From NCBI RefSeq assembly GCF_016908975.1, contig NZ_JAFBEX010000016.1:57683-121682 (forward strand): a stretch of DNA of 64,000 bases, in the 5' to 3' direction. Below the pieces are notes generated by a model, which worked only from the letters and a program-made list of their open reading frames with translations, had not been told where the DNA came from and made no database searches. The position numbers were made by a program, and so were the translations under genes. Of this stretch, positions 34,131-43,003 are shown one piece after another; the first letter of the stretch is position 1; each line of letters opens with the position of its first letter. The DNA comes from Neobacillus cucumis (GTDB taxonomy: Bacteria; Bacillota; Bacilli; Bacillales; Cytobacillaceae).

Positions 34131-35135
34131 ATGAATAGAACTAGATCTAACCTAAAGCAGGGTAAGAGAAAGAGAAGGAAAGTTAGATGGCTTCGTGTTT
34201 CTATGTTTCTCCTCTTTATTCTTCTAGTTGCCGGTGGTTCTTATGCTTATAGCGTTTATCATAATGTAGCCTTAGCCGTCAGTAAAATGACGTCACCACT
34301 TACAAGAGAACTTTCCGCCAAACGGGAAAAACAGGTGGAATTTAATCATTCGGATCCCATCTCTATTTTATTGGTTGGGGTGGATGAACGAAAAGGCGAC
34401 AGTGGACGAACAGACTCTATGATTGTGGCAACGATTAATCCTAAAACTAAATCTACCAAACTTGTAAGTATCCCACGTGACACCAGAACGTTGTTAATAA
34501 ATAGCAATTCAACTAAAAAGCGCGTTACGAAAATTAATGCTGCCTATGCCTATGGCGGGATTGAAGAAACAATTGATACAGTTGAGAATTTCTTAGATAT
34601 TCCGATTGACTATTATGTCAAAGTAAATATGGAAAGCTTCAAAGATATTGTCGATGCGGTTGGCGGAATTGATGTTAATAATAAATATGCCTTCGAATTA
34701 GATGGTGTTTCCCTTAAAACAGGAAAGCAGCATTTAGATGGTATCCAGGCTCTTGAATATGCCCGTATGAGACACCAAGATCCATTAGGTGACTTCGGAC
34801 GTCAACAGCGACAACGGGAAGTTATTTCGAAAATTATTGCAAAAGGAAAGTCATTTTCAACTATTACGAAATACAATGATATCCTAAATACTCTTGAAAA
34901 AAATATTAAAACAAATCTTACGCTCGATGACATGATTGGCATTCAATCAACCTATAAGCCAGCGGCAGAGAAAATGGTAAGTATTCAAGTGGACGGAGAA
35001 GGTAAGACTATTAACGGCATTTGGTACTACCTAGTGGATGATGCAACTCGACAAAAAATTTCAGACCAACTGCGCGAGCAACTTGGTTTAGCAAAAGACA
35101 CAGTATCGAATTTAGATCAGTATTCATATGAATGA
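34131..35135 (+). CDS. LytR-CpsA-Psr (LCP) family wall-polymer ligase
   Basis: A protein of 334 aa that transfers undecaprenyl-linked glycopolymer onto peptidoglycan outside the membrane. A basic cytoplasmic tail and one helix (about 21-42) precede the LCP domain (about 75-225). Motifs are LLVGVDERKGDSGRTDSMIV, VSIPRDTR, VGGIDV and EYARMRHQDPLGDFGRQQRQ, with the conserved Asp and Arg residues that bind pyrophosphate. GAAGGGAATC is the ribosome binding site. It stands alone on the plus strand within an otherwise minus-strand polysaccharide region. It corresponds to TagT/TagU/TagV of B. subtilis; which one is open. Confidence 0.92.
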   Translation: MNRTRSNLKQGKRKRRKVRWLRVSMFLLFILLVAGGSYAYSVYHNVALAVSKMTSPLTRELSAKREKQVEFNHSDPISILLVGVDERKGDSGRTDSMIVATINPKTKSTKLVSIPRDTRTLLINSNSTKKRVTKINAAYAYGGIEETIDTVENFLDIPIDYYVKVNMESFKDIVDAVGGIDVNNKYAFELDGVSLKTGKQHLDGIQALEYARMRHQDPLGDFGRQQRQREVISKIIAKGKSFSTITKYNDILNTLEKNIKTNLTLDDMIGIQSTYKPAAEKMVSIQVDGEGKTINGIWYYLVDDATRQKISDQLREQLGLAKDTVSNLDQYSYE

Positions 35136-35138
35136 TAA

Positions 35139-35261
35139 GAAAAGCGCAAGCGCCTTGGTAAGCCCCGACAAGCATAAGCCGCTCCCAAAAAGAAGGCGTT
35201 TTTTGCCTTCATTTTGGGAGTGGCTGTAGACCATCGAGGGGCTAGGCGCTGGAGCTAGACA
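35139..35261 (+). repeat. Dispersed repeat, short subfamily, copy C
   Basis: GAAAAGCGCAAGCGCC at one end and GGCGCTGGAGCTAGACA at the other, with a long central hairpin (CTCCCAAAAAGAAGGC and GCCTTCATTTTGGGAG). It has the same termini as the 245-bp family but about half the length. It starts 3 bp after the LCP stop codon. Confidence 0.8.
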
Positions 35262-35266
35262 AAAAG

Positions 35267-35296
35267 TCCTTTAGGTTTTGAACCTAAAGGATTTTT
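35267..35296 (+). terminator. Terminator of the LCP gene
   Basis: A perfect TCCTTTAGGTT/AACCTAAAGGA stem, a 3-base loop and a TTTTTT tail. Confidence 0.9.
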
Positions 35297-35335
35297 TCAT
35301 AGAATTCAAAAGTATAAATTTTGACTTCGAGAAAT

Positions 35336-35579
35336 GTCTAGCTCCAGGCGCCATCGGCTCGAGGTCACAAGCTTATCCAGTTGCGGCTCCTTGGGACTCG
35401 AAGTCTAAGCCACCCCCTGAAGAAGGCAAAAAGCGCCTTCCTACAGGGTGCGTCTTAGCCTAGAGTCCCAGAACAGTCGCCTCCACATTTAGATCAATCC
35501 GACCAAAAGGTTAAAGAACAACCTTTCGGCCGGCTCGTCTTGTGCTTGTCGCCGAAAGCTAAGCGCCTTGCGCTTTTCT
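35336..35579 (-). repeat. Dispersed 245-bp structured repeat, copy D (inverted)
   Basis: Full-length copy on the minus strand, ending directly before the glucosaminidase stop codon at 35582. It keeps the GGGACTC...GAGTCCC and GAAGGCGCTTTTTGCCTTC stems. With copy C it forms a head-to-head pair around the LCP terminator. Confidence 0.85.
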
Positions 35580-35581
35580 AA

Positions 35582-38386
35582 TTAATGAATAATTTGGCTT
35601 ACGTAATCTCCTGTTACCCATCCTAAAGTGGTTGCATTTGGAAGGTATACTTGATACCAGCCATTTTGCGTAATAGGCATTCCATTGGACATAACAGCCT
35701 TTAAATAGGTTTCACTATCAAGAGTAGTCATGATCGTAGAATTCGTAGAAGCACTGCTTCGAACATTTAAGTTGGTCACGTTGCTGTCAACCTGAAGTAA
35801 ATTAGCAATGTCTATGTTTTGTCCATTCAACCAGCCTTGCTTTCCATTCACATTCACTCGGTACCAATGGTAAGCTTGATAGGTACCGCTTGTAGGATCA
35901 TAGTATACATCTGTATTGTATCCAAGTACCGTTACAGCTGTGTTTAGTGGAAGTGAGCTGATAATAGTTGATGTTGAGAGATATGGTAACGATCTAAAAT
36001 TAACGGAAGAAGTATTCACACTAGCTGATATACCCGTTGGGAAATTGAGGATTGTATCGGTTGGGTATGGATTTCCACTTGGAATATCTCTTCCATATGA
36101 TGGCGGAGGACTTCCCGTCACTCCTAACTCTGCATGATTCCAGTAGTACGAAGAATCATACTCTTTGATATCTTCCATAATGCTGGCGATACCATCTTTC
36201 CAATTTGGATCGGTAGCATAACTCTGATTCATTCCCGTTAATGTAGGACCATACGTTGAACTGTAATAAGCACCTGATGAATCAAGATAGTTGTGTCTGA
36301 CTTTATAGGCTACATCATTAATACTATCTTCCACGGATGGGTAATAATACCCGCAGGTAAATGGACAAACATCAAAGGCCCCATATCCATAAAGATTATG
36401 TTTGTAGGTTAATAAATCCGAACCGCCCCAGCCTGTCTCCCATATCGTATGAGCGACTAAATATAGTGCATTCACACCATAATTATTTTGTGCATTAATA
36501 AAATATACGGCATAGTTCTTTAGCGGGCTGCTCGGGTTTTTAGCGTTTAAGTAAGCATAAATTTCACTTGCTGTAAGGTTAGCAGGGGTTTTCAAGTCCA
36601 GAACGGCATACAGATTACCATTCCCCACTGTTACCATGGTAGATATGGTATGAGTTTCGCCATTAGTTCCTGTTTCTTTAATAGCAATTGTATGCTGACC
36701 ATCCTTAAATTGCTGAGTATTAAGGTTATATTGATAGCCAGAGTTGGCATTTTGATATTCAGGATAGGAGGTTTGAATATCTTTTCGTGGTAGACCATAG
36801 TCTGCTTCGTCAATCACATTTCCATCCACAAGCACTTCCACCTTGGATACCCCGCTGCTATCTAAAAGCCAGCCGCTGACAACCGTATTCCCCTTAACAG
36901 TAGTCCCATTCATTGGCGCCTCAAGCGCTCCTTTGAAAGGTACACCTTGAACAGTAAATTGACTTTTCAGCTCCGTCTTAGTTCCACTTTTTCCTGTTTC
37001 TCTCACAGTTAGCGTATGCTGCCCTTCGGTAAAGCTCTTGGTATTAAGCGTATACTGGTAACCGGCATTTGCATTGTTATAGGCTGGATACGTTTTGGCA
37101 ACACTCGGACGAGGGAGTCCATACTGGGCTTGGCCAATAAGATTTCCATCGACCAACACTTCCACCTTGTCCACCCCGTTGGCATCTAAAAACCAGCCGC
37201 TGACCGTTGTACTGTCCGTTACGACAGCACCATTCTTTGGAGTTTCAAGAGCTCCCCTTACAGGTAAATTTTGTACAGTAATGACAACTTTTAGCTCTGT
37301 CATGGCTCCATTTTTTCCTGTTTCTCTAACAGTTAGTGTGTGTTGGCCATTTGATAGATTGACCGTATTTAGCGTATATTGATACCCGGCGTTGGCATTC
37401 TTATAGGCTGGATACGCCTTGGCGACATCTGCACGGAGTAGTCCGTATTGAGCTTGACCATTTAGTTTTCCATCGATCAATACTTCGACCTTCGATACAC
37501 CGCTGCTATCTAAAAACCAACCGCGGACGGTTGTACTGCCATTCACCACTGCGCCATTCTTAGGCGCATCAAGAGCTGCCCGGACAGGTAAATTAACGAC
37601 CGGTACCGTTTGGTTTTGGACGTTGAATACTCCTTTTAGCTCTGTCTTCACTCCCGCTTTTCCTGTTTCTCTAACAGTTAGTGTGTGTTGGCCATTCGAT
37701 AGATTCGCCGTATTTAGCGTATATTGATACCCGGCATTGGCATTCTTATAGGCTGGATACGCCTTGGCGACATCCGCACGGGGTAGTCCGTATTGGGCTT
37801 GACCACTTAGTTTTCCATCGACCCATACTTCAATCTTCGATACACCGCTGCTATCTAAAAACCAACCGCGGACGGTTGTACTGCCATTCACCACTGCGCC
37901 ATTCTTTGGGGCATCAAGAGCTGCCCGGACGGGTAAATTAACGACCGGGACCATTTGGTTTTGGACGTTAAATACTCCTTTAAGCTCTGTCTTCACTCCC
38001 GTTTTTCCTGTTTCTCTAACAGTTAGTGTGTGTTGGCCATTTGATAGATTCGCGGTATTTAGGGAATATTGATACCCGGCGTTAGCATTTTTATAGGCTG
38101 GAAACACCTTGGCGACATCTGTACGGGAAAGTCCGTATTGGGCTTGACCACTTAGTTTTCCATCCACAAGTACTTCCACCTTCGATACCCCACTGCCATC
38201 TAAAAACCAGCCCTTCACCACATTCACCCCTTTAAGGGTAGCATTCGGTGCTGGTGTTTCTATGTATCCTTTTGGAGATAGAACCTCTCCTGCCGCAAAA
38301 GTATTGCTGCTATGAATAATGAATAAAATAGTAAAAAAGGATGCCAACAGTACATATTCAGTTAACTTGCGTTTTATGATCTTCAT
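35582..38386 (-). CDS. Secreted endo-beta-N-acetylglucosaminidase with Ig-like repeats and SH3 domains
   Basis: A protein of 934 aa. A signal peptide (about 1-32, ending TFAAG) is followed by five near-identical beta repeats of about 90-105 residues (between about 38 and 590), each with VVRGWFLD or VVSGWFLD-type motifs, VSKVEVLVDG, AQYGL and GYQYTLNT. Then comes a glucosaminidase domain (about 600-750) with the catalytic-Glu region AHTIWETGWGGSDL, and two bacterial SH3 domains at the end (about 780-930). The enzyme cuts peptidoglycan sugar chains and resembles LytD/LytG. The repeats probably bind the wall or its polymer. Repeats two to four are so alike in DNA that copy number could change by recombination. 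Confidence 0.9.
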   Translation of the reverse strand: MKIIKRKLTEYVLLASFFTILFIIHSSNTFAAGEVLSPKGYIETPAPNATLKGVNVVKGWFLDGSGVSKVEVLVDGKLSGQAQYGLSRTDVAKVFPAYKNANAGYQYSLNTANLSNGQHTLTVRETGKTGVKTELKGVFNVQNQMVPVVNLPVRAALDAPKNGAVVNGSTTVRGWFLDSSGVSKIEVWVDGKLSGQAQYGLPRADVAKAYPAYKNANAGYQYTLNTANLSNGQHTLTVRETGKAGVKTELKGVFNVQNQTVPVVNLPVRAALDAPKNGAVVNGSTTVRGWFLDSSGVSKVEVLIDGKLNGQAQYGLLRADVAKAYPAYKNANAGYQYTLNTVNLSNGQHTLTVRETGKNGAMTELKVVITVQNLPVRGALETPKNGAVVTDSTTVSGWFLDANGVDKVEVLVDGNLIGQAQYGLPRPSVAKTYPAYNNANAGYQYTLNTKSFTEGQHTLTVRETGKSGTKTELKSQFTVQGVPFKGALEAPMNGTTVKGNTVVSGWLLDSSGVSKVEVLVDGNVIDEADYGLPRKDIQTSYPEYQNANSGYQYNLNTQQFKDGQHTIAIKETGTNGETHTISTMVTVGNGNLYAVLDLKTPANLTASEIYAYLNAKNPSSPLKNYAVYFINAQNNYGVNALYLVAHTIWETGWGGSDLLTYKHNLYGYGAFDVCPFTCGYYYPSVEDSINDVAYKVRHNYLDSSGAYYSSTYGPTLTGMNQSYATDPNWKDGIASIMEDIKEYDSSYYWNHAELGVTGSPPPSYGRDIPSGNPYPTDTILNFPTGISASVNTSSVNFRSLPYLSTSTIISSLPLNTAVTVLGYNTDVYYDPTSGTYQAYHWYRVNVNGKQGWLNGQNIDIANLLQVDSNVTNLNVRSSASTNSTIMTTLDSETYLKAVMSNGMPITQNGWYQVYLPNATTLGWVTGDYVSQIIH

Positions 38387-38529
38387 CTCCCCTCTTAATT
38401 AATTAATCTATTAAAATAATATACAGATAAAATTTTACCAAAATTTACATTTACCAACAACAAAATCCGGGAGTATTTACACAAATATTACAAAGAACGA
38501 CAGTAAAAAATAGGTAAATTCGACAATAA

Positions 38530-38561
38530 ACAACCCTACCTTTCTAACTAGGCAGGGTTGT
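38530..38561 (-). terminator. Terminator of the PA14-repeat glucosaminidase gene
   Basis: ACAACCCT/AGGGTTGT stem with further inner pairing and a TTTATT tail on the minus strand, just beyond the stop codon at 38568. Confidence 0.7.
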
Positions 38562-38567
38562 CTACGT

Positions 38568-41500
38568 CTATCTTTTATTAATATAGTTATAAAAATCATT
38601 CGCATTGGTCGCAATCTTTTCCGCCCATGCTTCATCGGATGCATACTGATGCCAGCTATTATCCCATCGCATATTATCAATGGTTGGCTGGTAGTATGGC
38701 AGGATTGTATCTGTATCTCCCGGTCGAATTACATATTTCTCGCTAATCCACATAGCACCTGCGACAATTCCGCCTTCTGGGGTACTGTAATTATACGCCC
38801 CTTCATCTGGGGCAGAATCGATGGCGCCAATTGCATAGAAATTATACTTGGCATTCGAAATGGCTGAGGTTCCCCAACCCGTTTCAAGTCCTGAATGGGC
38901 CAGCAGATAGACGGCATTCAGCCCGCTTTCTTCTTGAGCCTTCAAATAAGCCGCTCCCATCCCTGTCATCACTGTCTTTTTACCGCCCGTTTTATAGTTA
39001 ATAAATTGATTGATTTGATCAGCCGTCACACTCGCTTTGGTATTAAGCGGTGTAAATAATCCCACTTGATTGACTGCTTTCCCTACTTTATCAAACTCAT
39101 ATTTTATGAGATCATATCCTGAATTTCCGCTGGTTGTGATGGCTCCCCATATCCAGCCTTTTACACCTGATGTGGTTTGAACATAGTACCATTCCGTATA
39201 AGCCGAACCCGAGGTAGTTTCATGTTTTAACACATAAACCTTTGCACCTGCTGGAATCGTGCCGATGATGGGGCCGGTGCTACTTGCTGAGTTTCTTAAT
39301 GAGCGGCTTTCTTTCACAAGCCATAAATCCTGCATTAAGTTACTTTCAAGATAATCTTTGTGAACCCAGCCAATCACGCCACCCGCTGTTTGAATTTTAG
39401 CAGCATAGGATTTCTCCTCTAGTACCGTAACTAAATCTCCATAACCTAACTCTAGGTATCTAGTATAGGTTGGATTATAGAGGACACTATGAAGCCGGTA
39501 ATCAGATAATTCCTCAAAGCTTCGATAGACTGGCATATCCACTTTCGAAACATACTTCATTCCTACACCGGCAAGTGAAGGAACATCCGCCGTTAAGGAT
39601 ATCTCTAGATTATTGCTGTCTTTTTGATTAAAAGCTCTGACTTCCACCCAGTGAATATCTTTCTCTCCAGCTTGTGCTGTATCATCGTCCTTGATCGTAA
39701 TCGTCGCGGTATCCTGATTTGTCGCATCTTGCCAATGATCCAATACCAATTTCCCATCCACATACACCTGATAGGCCTCATCTGCTTGAGCGCTTAGTAC
39801 GTAATCCCCAGCCGCCATTCTCTTAGCCGTCCGATAGACGGCAGAATAATTAGTGGAAGAAATGGTGTCAGGCACCGAATTATTTTCAACTAATGCCTTA
39901 TTGGTTCCAGATGGAGTGATGATTTTCCCCGCTGCTGGTTTACCTGTTAAGGTTGTATTCGGATAATAATAGGCAACCCATGAGTCAAATGGAACGACAT
40001 GTGAGTAAATAAAGGAATCACCGGACTGCTGGGTATAATTGGTCATGATTTGATGATTCCCTGCGGCCTGATTTACCAATGCTTTTTGGGTGAGTACCCC
40101 ACTGCCATCCGTATCACTTGCTATTTCTTCATTGCCATCGACCTGCACATGTGTCGGTCCGTCTGACAAGGTTTGGAGGAAATAATCGCCCTTAGTGAGG
40201 GTTTGTGATTGATCAAGTACAGCATTAAAAATGGCCGGAAGACCATTTGGACTACCTGTTCCCCAATTATAGGTGATTTGCGGACTTTGATCATAAAATA
40301 CCTGATTAGCGCTGATTTTTTCGTAATCAAACGATAAATTGGCTCCATTCGTCTTATCATAGTATTCTACCCTGATCGTATGTTTACCGCCCGTCACATA
40401 CACGCCTTGACCTTTTTGGGTACCATCGTTATTGGACCAAGAATCAATAATCAATTTGTCATCCAGATAAACGCGGACACCCTCATCCGCCTTGACTTTA
40501 AACGCATAGGTACCAGTCTCTAAATCTACTTGTTTTGTAAATCTAGCAGAAAATTGATCAGTTGGAAAACCTTCGATTGGGGGAGTGGTTCCCCAATTAA
40601 AGTTAATATCTGCAAGCTTGTTTGTGGACTGATTTCCACCTATTACCGCGGGAATTCCTTCAAAGTTTGCATTTGGATAAAATTCCCCTACCCATGTATC
40701 CACAATAGAATCCTGCCAAGGTTCGAAAGCGACGTCCACATTTCCATCATATGTGTTGTCATAATATTCAACCTCAACCCAGTGAATATCTCGTTGATTA
40801 GCAGGTGCATCGGTTATGTCTGAAACCGACACTTTCACAGCCTCTTCTGATGCTCCGTTTTTCCAGTGATCCAACACAAGCTTGCCATCCACATAAATCC
40901 GAATCCCGTCATCTGCTTTTGCATGCACAATATAGTCGCCGGCTGCAATGCGCTTGGCCGTTGTATATCGTGCAGAATAATGGTCGGTTGGAATCCCTGC
41001 AGCCGGACTCCCTGCCCCAAAGTTTTCAGACAGTTTGTTCAGGCTGCCTGTTGGTTGAATAATTTTAGCAGCAGTAGGTAATCCTGACAATGTTTGATTA
41101 GGATAGTAGTAAGCCAGCCAGGAATTAAGAGGGACGATATGGGAGAAGACACCTGCGCCATACCCATCCTCAAAATATTGTGTTTTGACATCGTGCTGAC
41201 CTGCTTGCACTCCAAGCCAGAGGGCTTTATCCGTTTTACCGGTGAATTTGCTCCAGCGGTCAATCAGCGTGTTCCCATCTGCTTGAACCTTCACACCATC
41301 ATCGGCTAATGTCGTGACAAAATAGTCTCCCGCTTTGTAGGTTCCGGATTGATCAAAAACCGCCGTAAACGCATCCGCAGGAATCCCTTTTGCTGGACTT
41401 CCATTCCCCCAATTGTATTCCACTTTGGTACCCTTTGGAGGTGTGTATTCAGCCATGAGCTGGTAATTAACGTTAACAGAGGCAGTCCAAGTATTTTCCT

Positions 41501-42692
41501 TATACTCAACTCGTACCGTATGATACCCTTTGCTAACCTTTACTGGGCTTGCCTTTTCCTTAAAATCATTATTCGTCCAGGCATCCAACACTAATTGGTC
41601 ATCAAGGTAGACACGCATTCCATCGTCACCAGTTGCCTTAAATAAATAGGTTCCTTCTGCAAAATATTGTCTCTTCCAAAATTTTGCGGTAAAGTGGTCA
41701 GCTGGAATAGAAGAAAGCGGAGCCCCTTGCCCCCAGTTATAGAGAAGGTCAGTGATTTTATTGAGGGAATTCTCCCCGCCCACCAACATCGGGCTGCCAA
41801 GAAAAGAATCATTTGGATAATATTCTGCCAACCAAGTATTAGTAATCGCCTGATTAAATGGTTCAATATTAAACTCGATTTTTCCGGCATTCAAGTTATC
41901 ATAATATTCAACATCAATCCAATGGACGTCCTTCCCATTTGCAGGAACACCAGTAAGGTCATCGATTTTGACCTTCACTGCATTTTCACGGTATCCGCCG
42001 TTTTTCCACTGGTCAATCACTAACTTGCCATCTACATAAACGCGAACACCATCATTCGCCTTCGCACGAAAAATATAATCTCCTGCTTTTATGCGTTTTG
42101 CCGATGAATAGCGAACTGAAAAATGATCAGCTGGTACACCTGTCCCCCCACTGCCGGTTCCAAAATCCTGATAGAGTGATTGATAGGATCCGGTCGGCTG
42201 CAGGATTTTAGCTGTTTTGGGCAGACCCGACAACTGTTGGTTGGGATAATAATAAGCTACCCAAGAATCAAGCGGAACAATATGCGAAAAAACCCCAGCC
42301 TGCCAGGTGTTTTCCGTATAATTGGTCTTAATCGTATGTTGTCCGCTTTGAACACCAAGCCAAAGGGCTCTGTCGGGAGATCCTGTATAGCTGCTTGTAC
42401 GATTAATCAGGTTATGTCCATCGACATTTACACTGACAGCATCATCAGCAAGTGTTTGGATAAAATAATCACCACTGGAATAATAACCAGATTGATCGAA
42501 AAGTGCCCGAAAATGATCCACCGGAAACCCAGCTGGTCCCCCAAACCCCCAGTTATATTGGACATTTTTATTAGGCGTCGGTTTATATAAAGGATTCGTG
42601 CCCGCAGCTTTTACCTCTCCTGCCGAAATCGCACCAATCAATGCAAGACTAGTCAGACCACTTCCAATATAGAGCTTTACCTTACTCGACAA
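38568..42692 (-). CDS. Giant secreted glucosaminidase with about eight PA14-like domains
   Basis: A protein of 1374 aa. A signal peptide (ending VKAAG, about residue 30) is followed by PA14-like beta-barrel domains arranged as three supermodules. A-B-C occurs at about 33-420, again at 420-805, and A-B without C at 805-1060. A domains share YNWG-G-P and AGVFSHIVPLDSW, B domains share RIAAGDYIVHAKADDG, and C domains share TWLAEYYPND. Then come two SH3-like domains (about 1075-1215) and a C-terminal glucosaminidase (about 1235-1374) with LAHSGLETGWGTSAISN. PA14 domains bind sugars, so this is probably a wall hydrolase targeted to the polysaccharide made next door. The start is TTG at 42692, 10 nt after AAGGGGG. 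Confidence 0.88.
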   Translation of the reverse strand: MSSKVKLYIGSGLTSLALIGAISAGEVKAAGTNPLYKPTPNKNVQYNWGFGGPAGFPVDHFRALFDQSGYYSSGDYFIQTLADDAVSVNVDGHNLINRTSSYTGSPDRALWLGVQSGQHTIKTNYTENTWQAGVFSHIVPLDSWVAYYYPNQQLSGLPKTAKILQPTGSYQSLYQDFGTGSGGTGVPADHFSVRYSSAKRIKAGDYIFRAKANDGVRVYVDGKLVIDQWKNGGYRENAVKVKIDDLTGVPANGKDVHWIDVEYYDNLNAGKIEFNIEPFNQAITNTWLAEYYPNDSFLGSPMLVGGENSLNKITDLLYNWGQGAPLSSIPADHFTAKFWKRQYFAEGTYLFKATGDDGMRVYLDDQLVLDAWTNNDFKEKASPVKVSKGYHTVRVEYKENTWTASVNVNYQLMAEYTPPKGTKVEYNWGNGSPAKGIPADAFTAVFDQSGTYKAGDYFVTTLADDGVKVQADGNTLIDRWSKFTGKTDKALWLGVQAGQHDVKTQYFEDGYGAGVFSHIVPLNSWLAYYYPNQTLSGLPTAAKIIQPTGSLNKLSENFGAGSPAAGIPTDHYSARYTTAKRIAAGDYIVHAKADDGIRIYVDGKLVLDHWKNGASEEAVKVSVSDITDAPANQRDIHWVEVEYYDNTYDGNVDVAFEPWQDSIVDTWVGEFYPNANFEGIPAVIGGNQSTNKLADINFNWGTTPPIEGFPTDQFSARFTKQVDLETGTYAFKVKADEGVRVYLDDKLIIDSWSNNDGTQKGQGVYVTGGKHTIRVEYYDKTNGANLSFDYEKISANQVFYDQSPQITYNWGTGSPNGLPAIFNAVLDQSQTLTKGDYFLQTLSDGPTHVQVDGNEEIASDTDGSGVLTQKALVNQAAGNHQIMTNYTQQSGDSFIYSHVVPFDSWVAYYYPNTTLTGKPAAGKIITPSGTNKALVENNSVPDTISSTNYSAVYRTAKRMAAGDYVLSAQADEAYQVYVDGKLVLDHWQDATNQDTATITIKDDDTAQAGEKDIHWVEVRAFNQKDSNNLEISLTADVPSLAGVGMKYVSKVDMPVYRSFEELSDYRLHSVLYNPTYTRYLELGYGDLVTVLEEKSYAAKIQTAGGVIGWVHKDYLESNLMQDLWLVKESRSLRNSASSTGPIIGTIPAGAKVYVLKHETTSGSAYTEWYYVQTTSGVKGWIWGAITTSGNSGYDLIKYEFDKVGKAVNQVGLFTPLNTKASVTADQINQFINYKTGGKKTVMTGMGAAYLKAQEESGLNAVYLLAHSGLETGWGTSAISNAKYNFYAIGAIDSAPDEGAYNYSTPEGGIVAGAMWISEKYVIRPGDTDTILPYYQPTIDNMRWDNSWHQYASDEAWAEKIATNANDFYNYINKR

Positions 42693-42718
42693 ACTATTAT
42701 GGCCCCCTTAAAAAATGA

Positions 42719-42781
42719 GGCTGTGTCAATTTTCTTTAAAGTTGATTAGAGCGTAAATCAACAGTCAAGTTCAACACAGCC
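42719..42781. repeat. 63-bp cruciform in the 5' region of the PA14 gene
   Basis: Outer arms GGCTGTGT and ACACAGCC, inner arms GTTGATT and AATCAAC. It is a small member of the GTTGATT repeat family. It ends 27 bp upstream of the TTG start, so it lies in or near the leader RNA of the glucosaminidase gene. Confidence 0.65.
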
Positions 42782-42949
42782 AAAAATTAAAATATTATAT
42801 TACTAACCTATTAACTTTTATATATTATCATAGAATAATAATTTATCTCTTGCTTTTTTACTATTTCTTACAGTTATATTACAATTTTATTATGGTAAAA
42901 CTACCACTAATTTCTTATTTCCATTCGCACAGATTATCTTCAGAAAAAC

Positions 42950-42990
42950 AAAAAGGCAAACCATCATGATAATGGTTTGCCTTTTTGTTT
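42950..42990. terminator. Bidirectional terminator after the flippase gene
   Basis: A perfect AAAAAGGCAAACCAT/ATGGTTTGCCTTTTT stem, with T runs on both strands, 14 bp beyond the stop codon at 43004. Confidence 0.9.
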
Positions 42991-43003
42991 TAACTATATG
43001 AAA

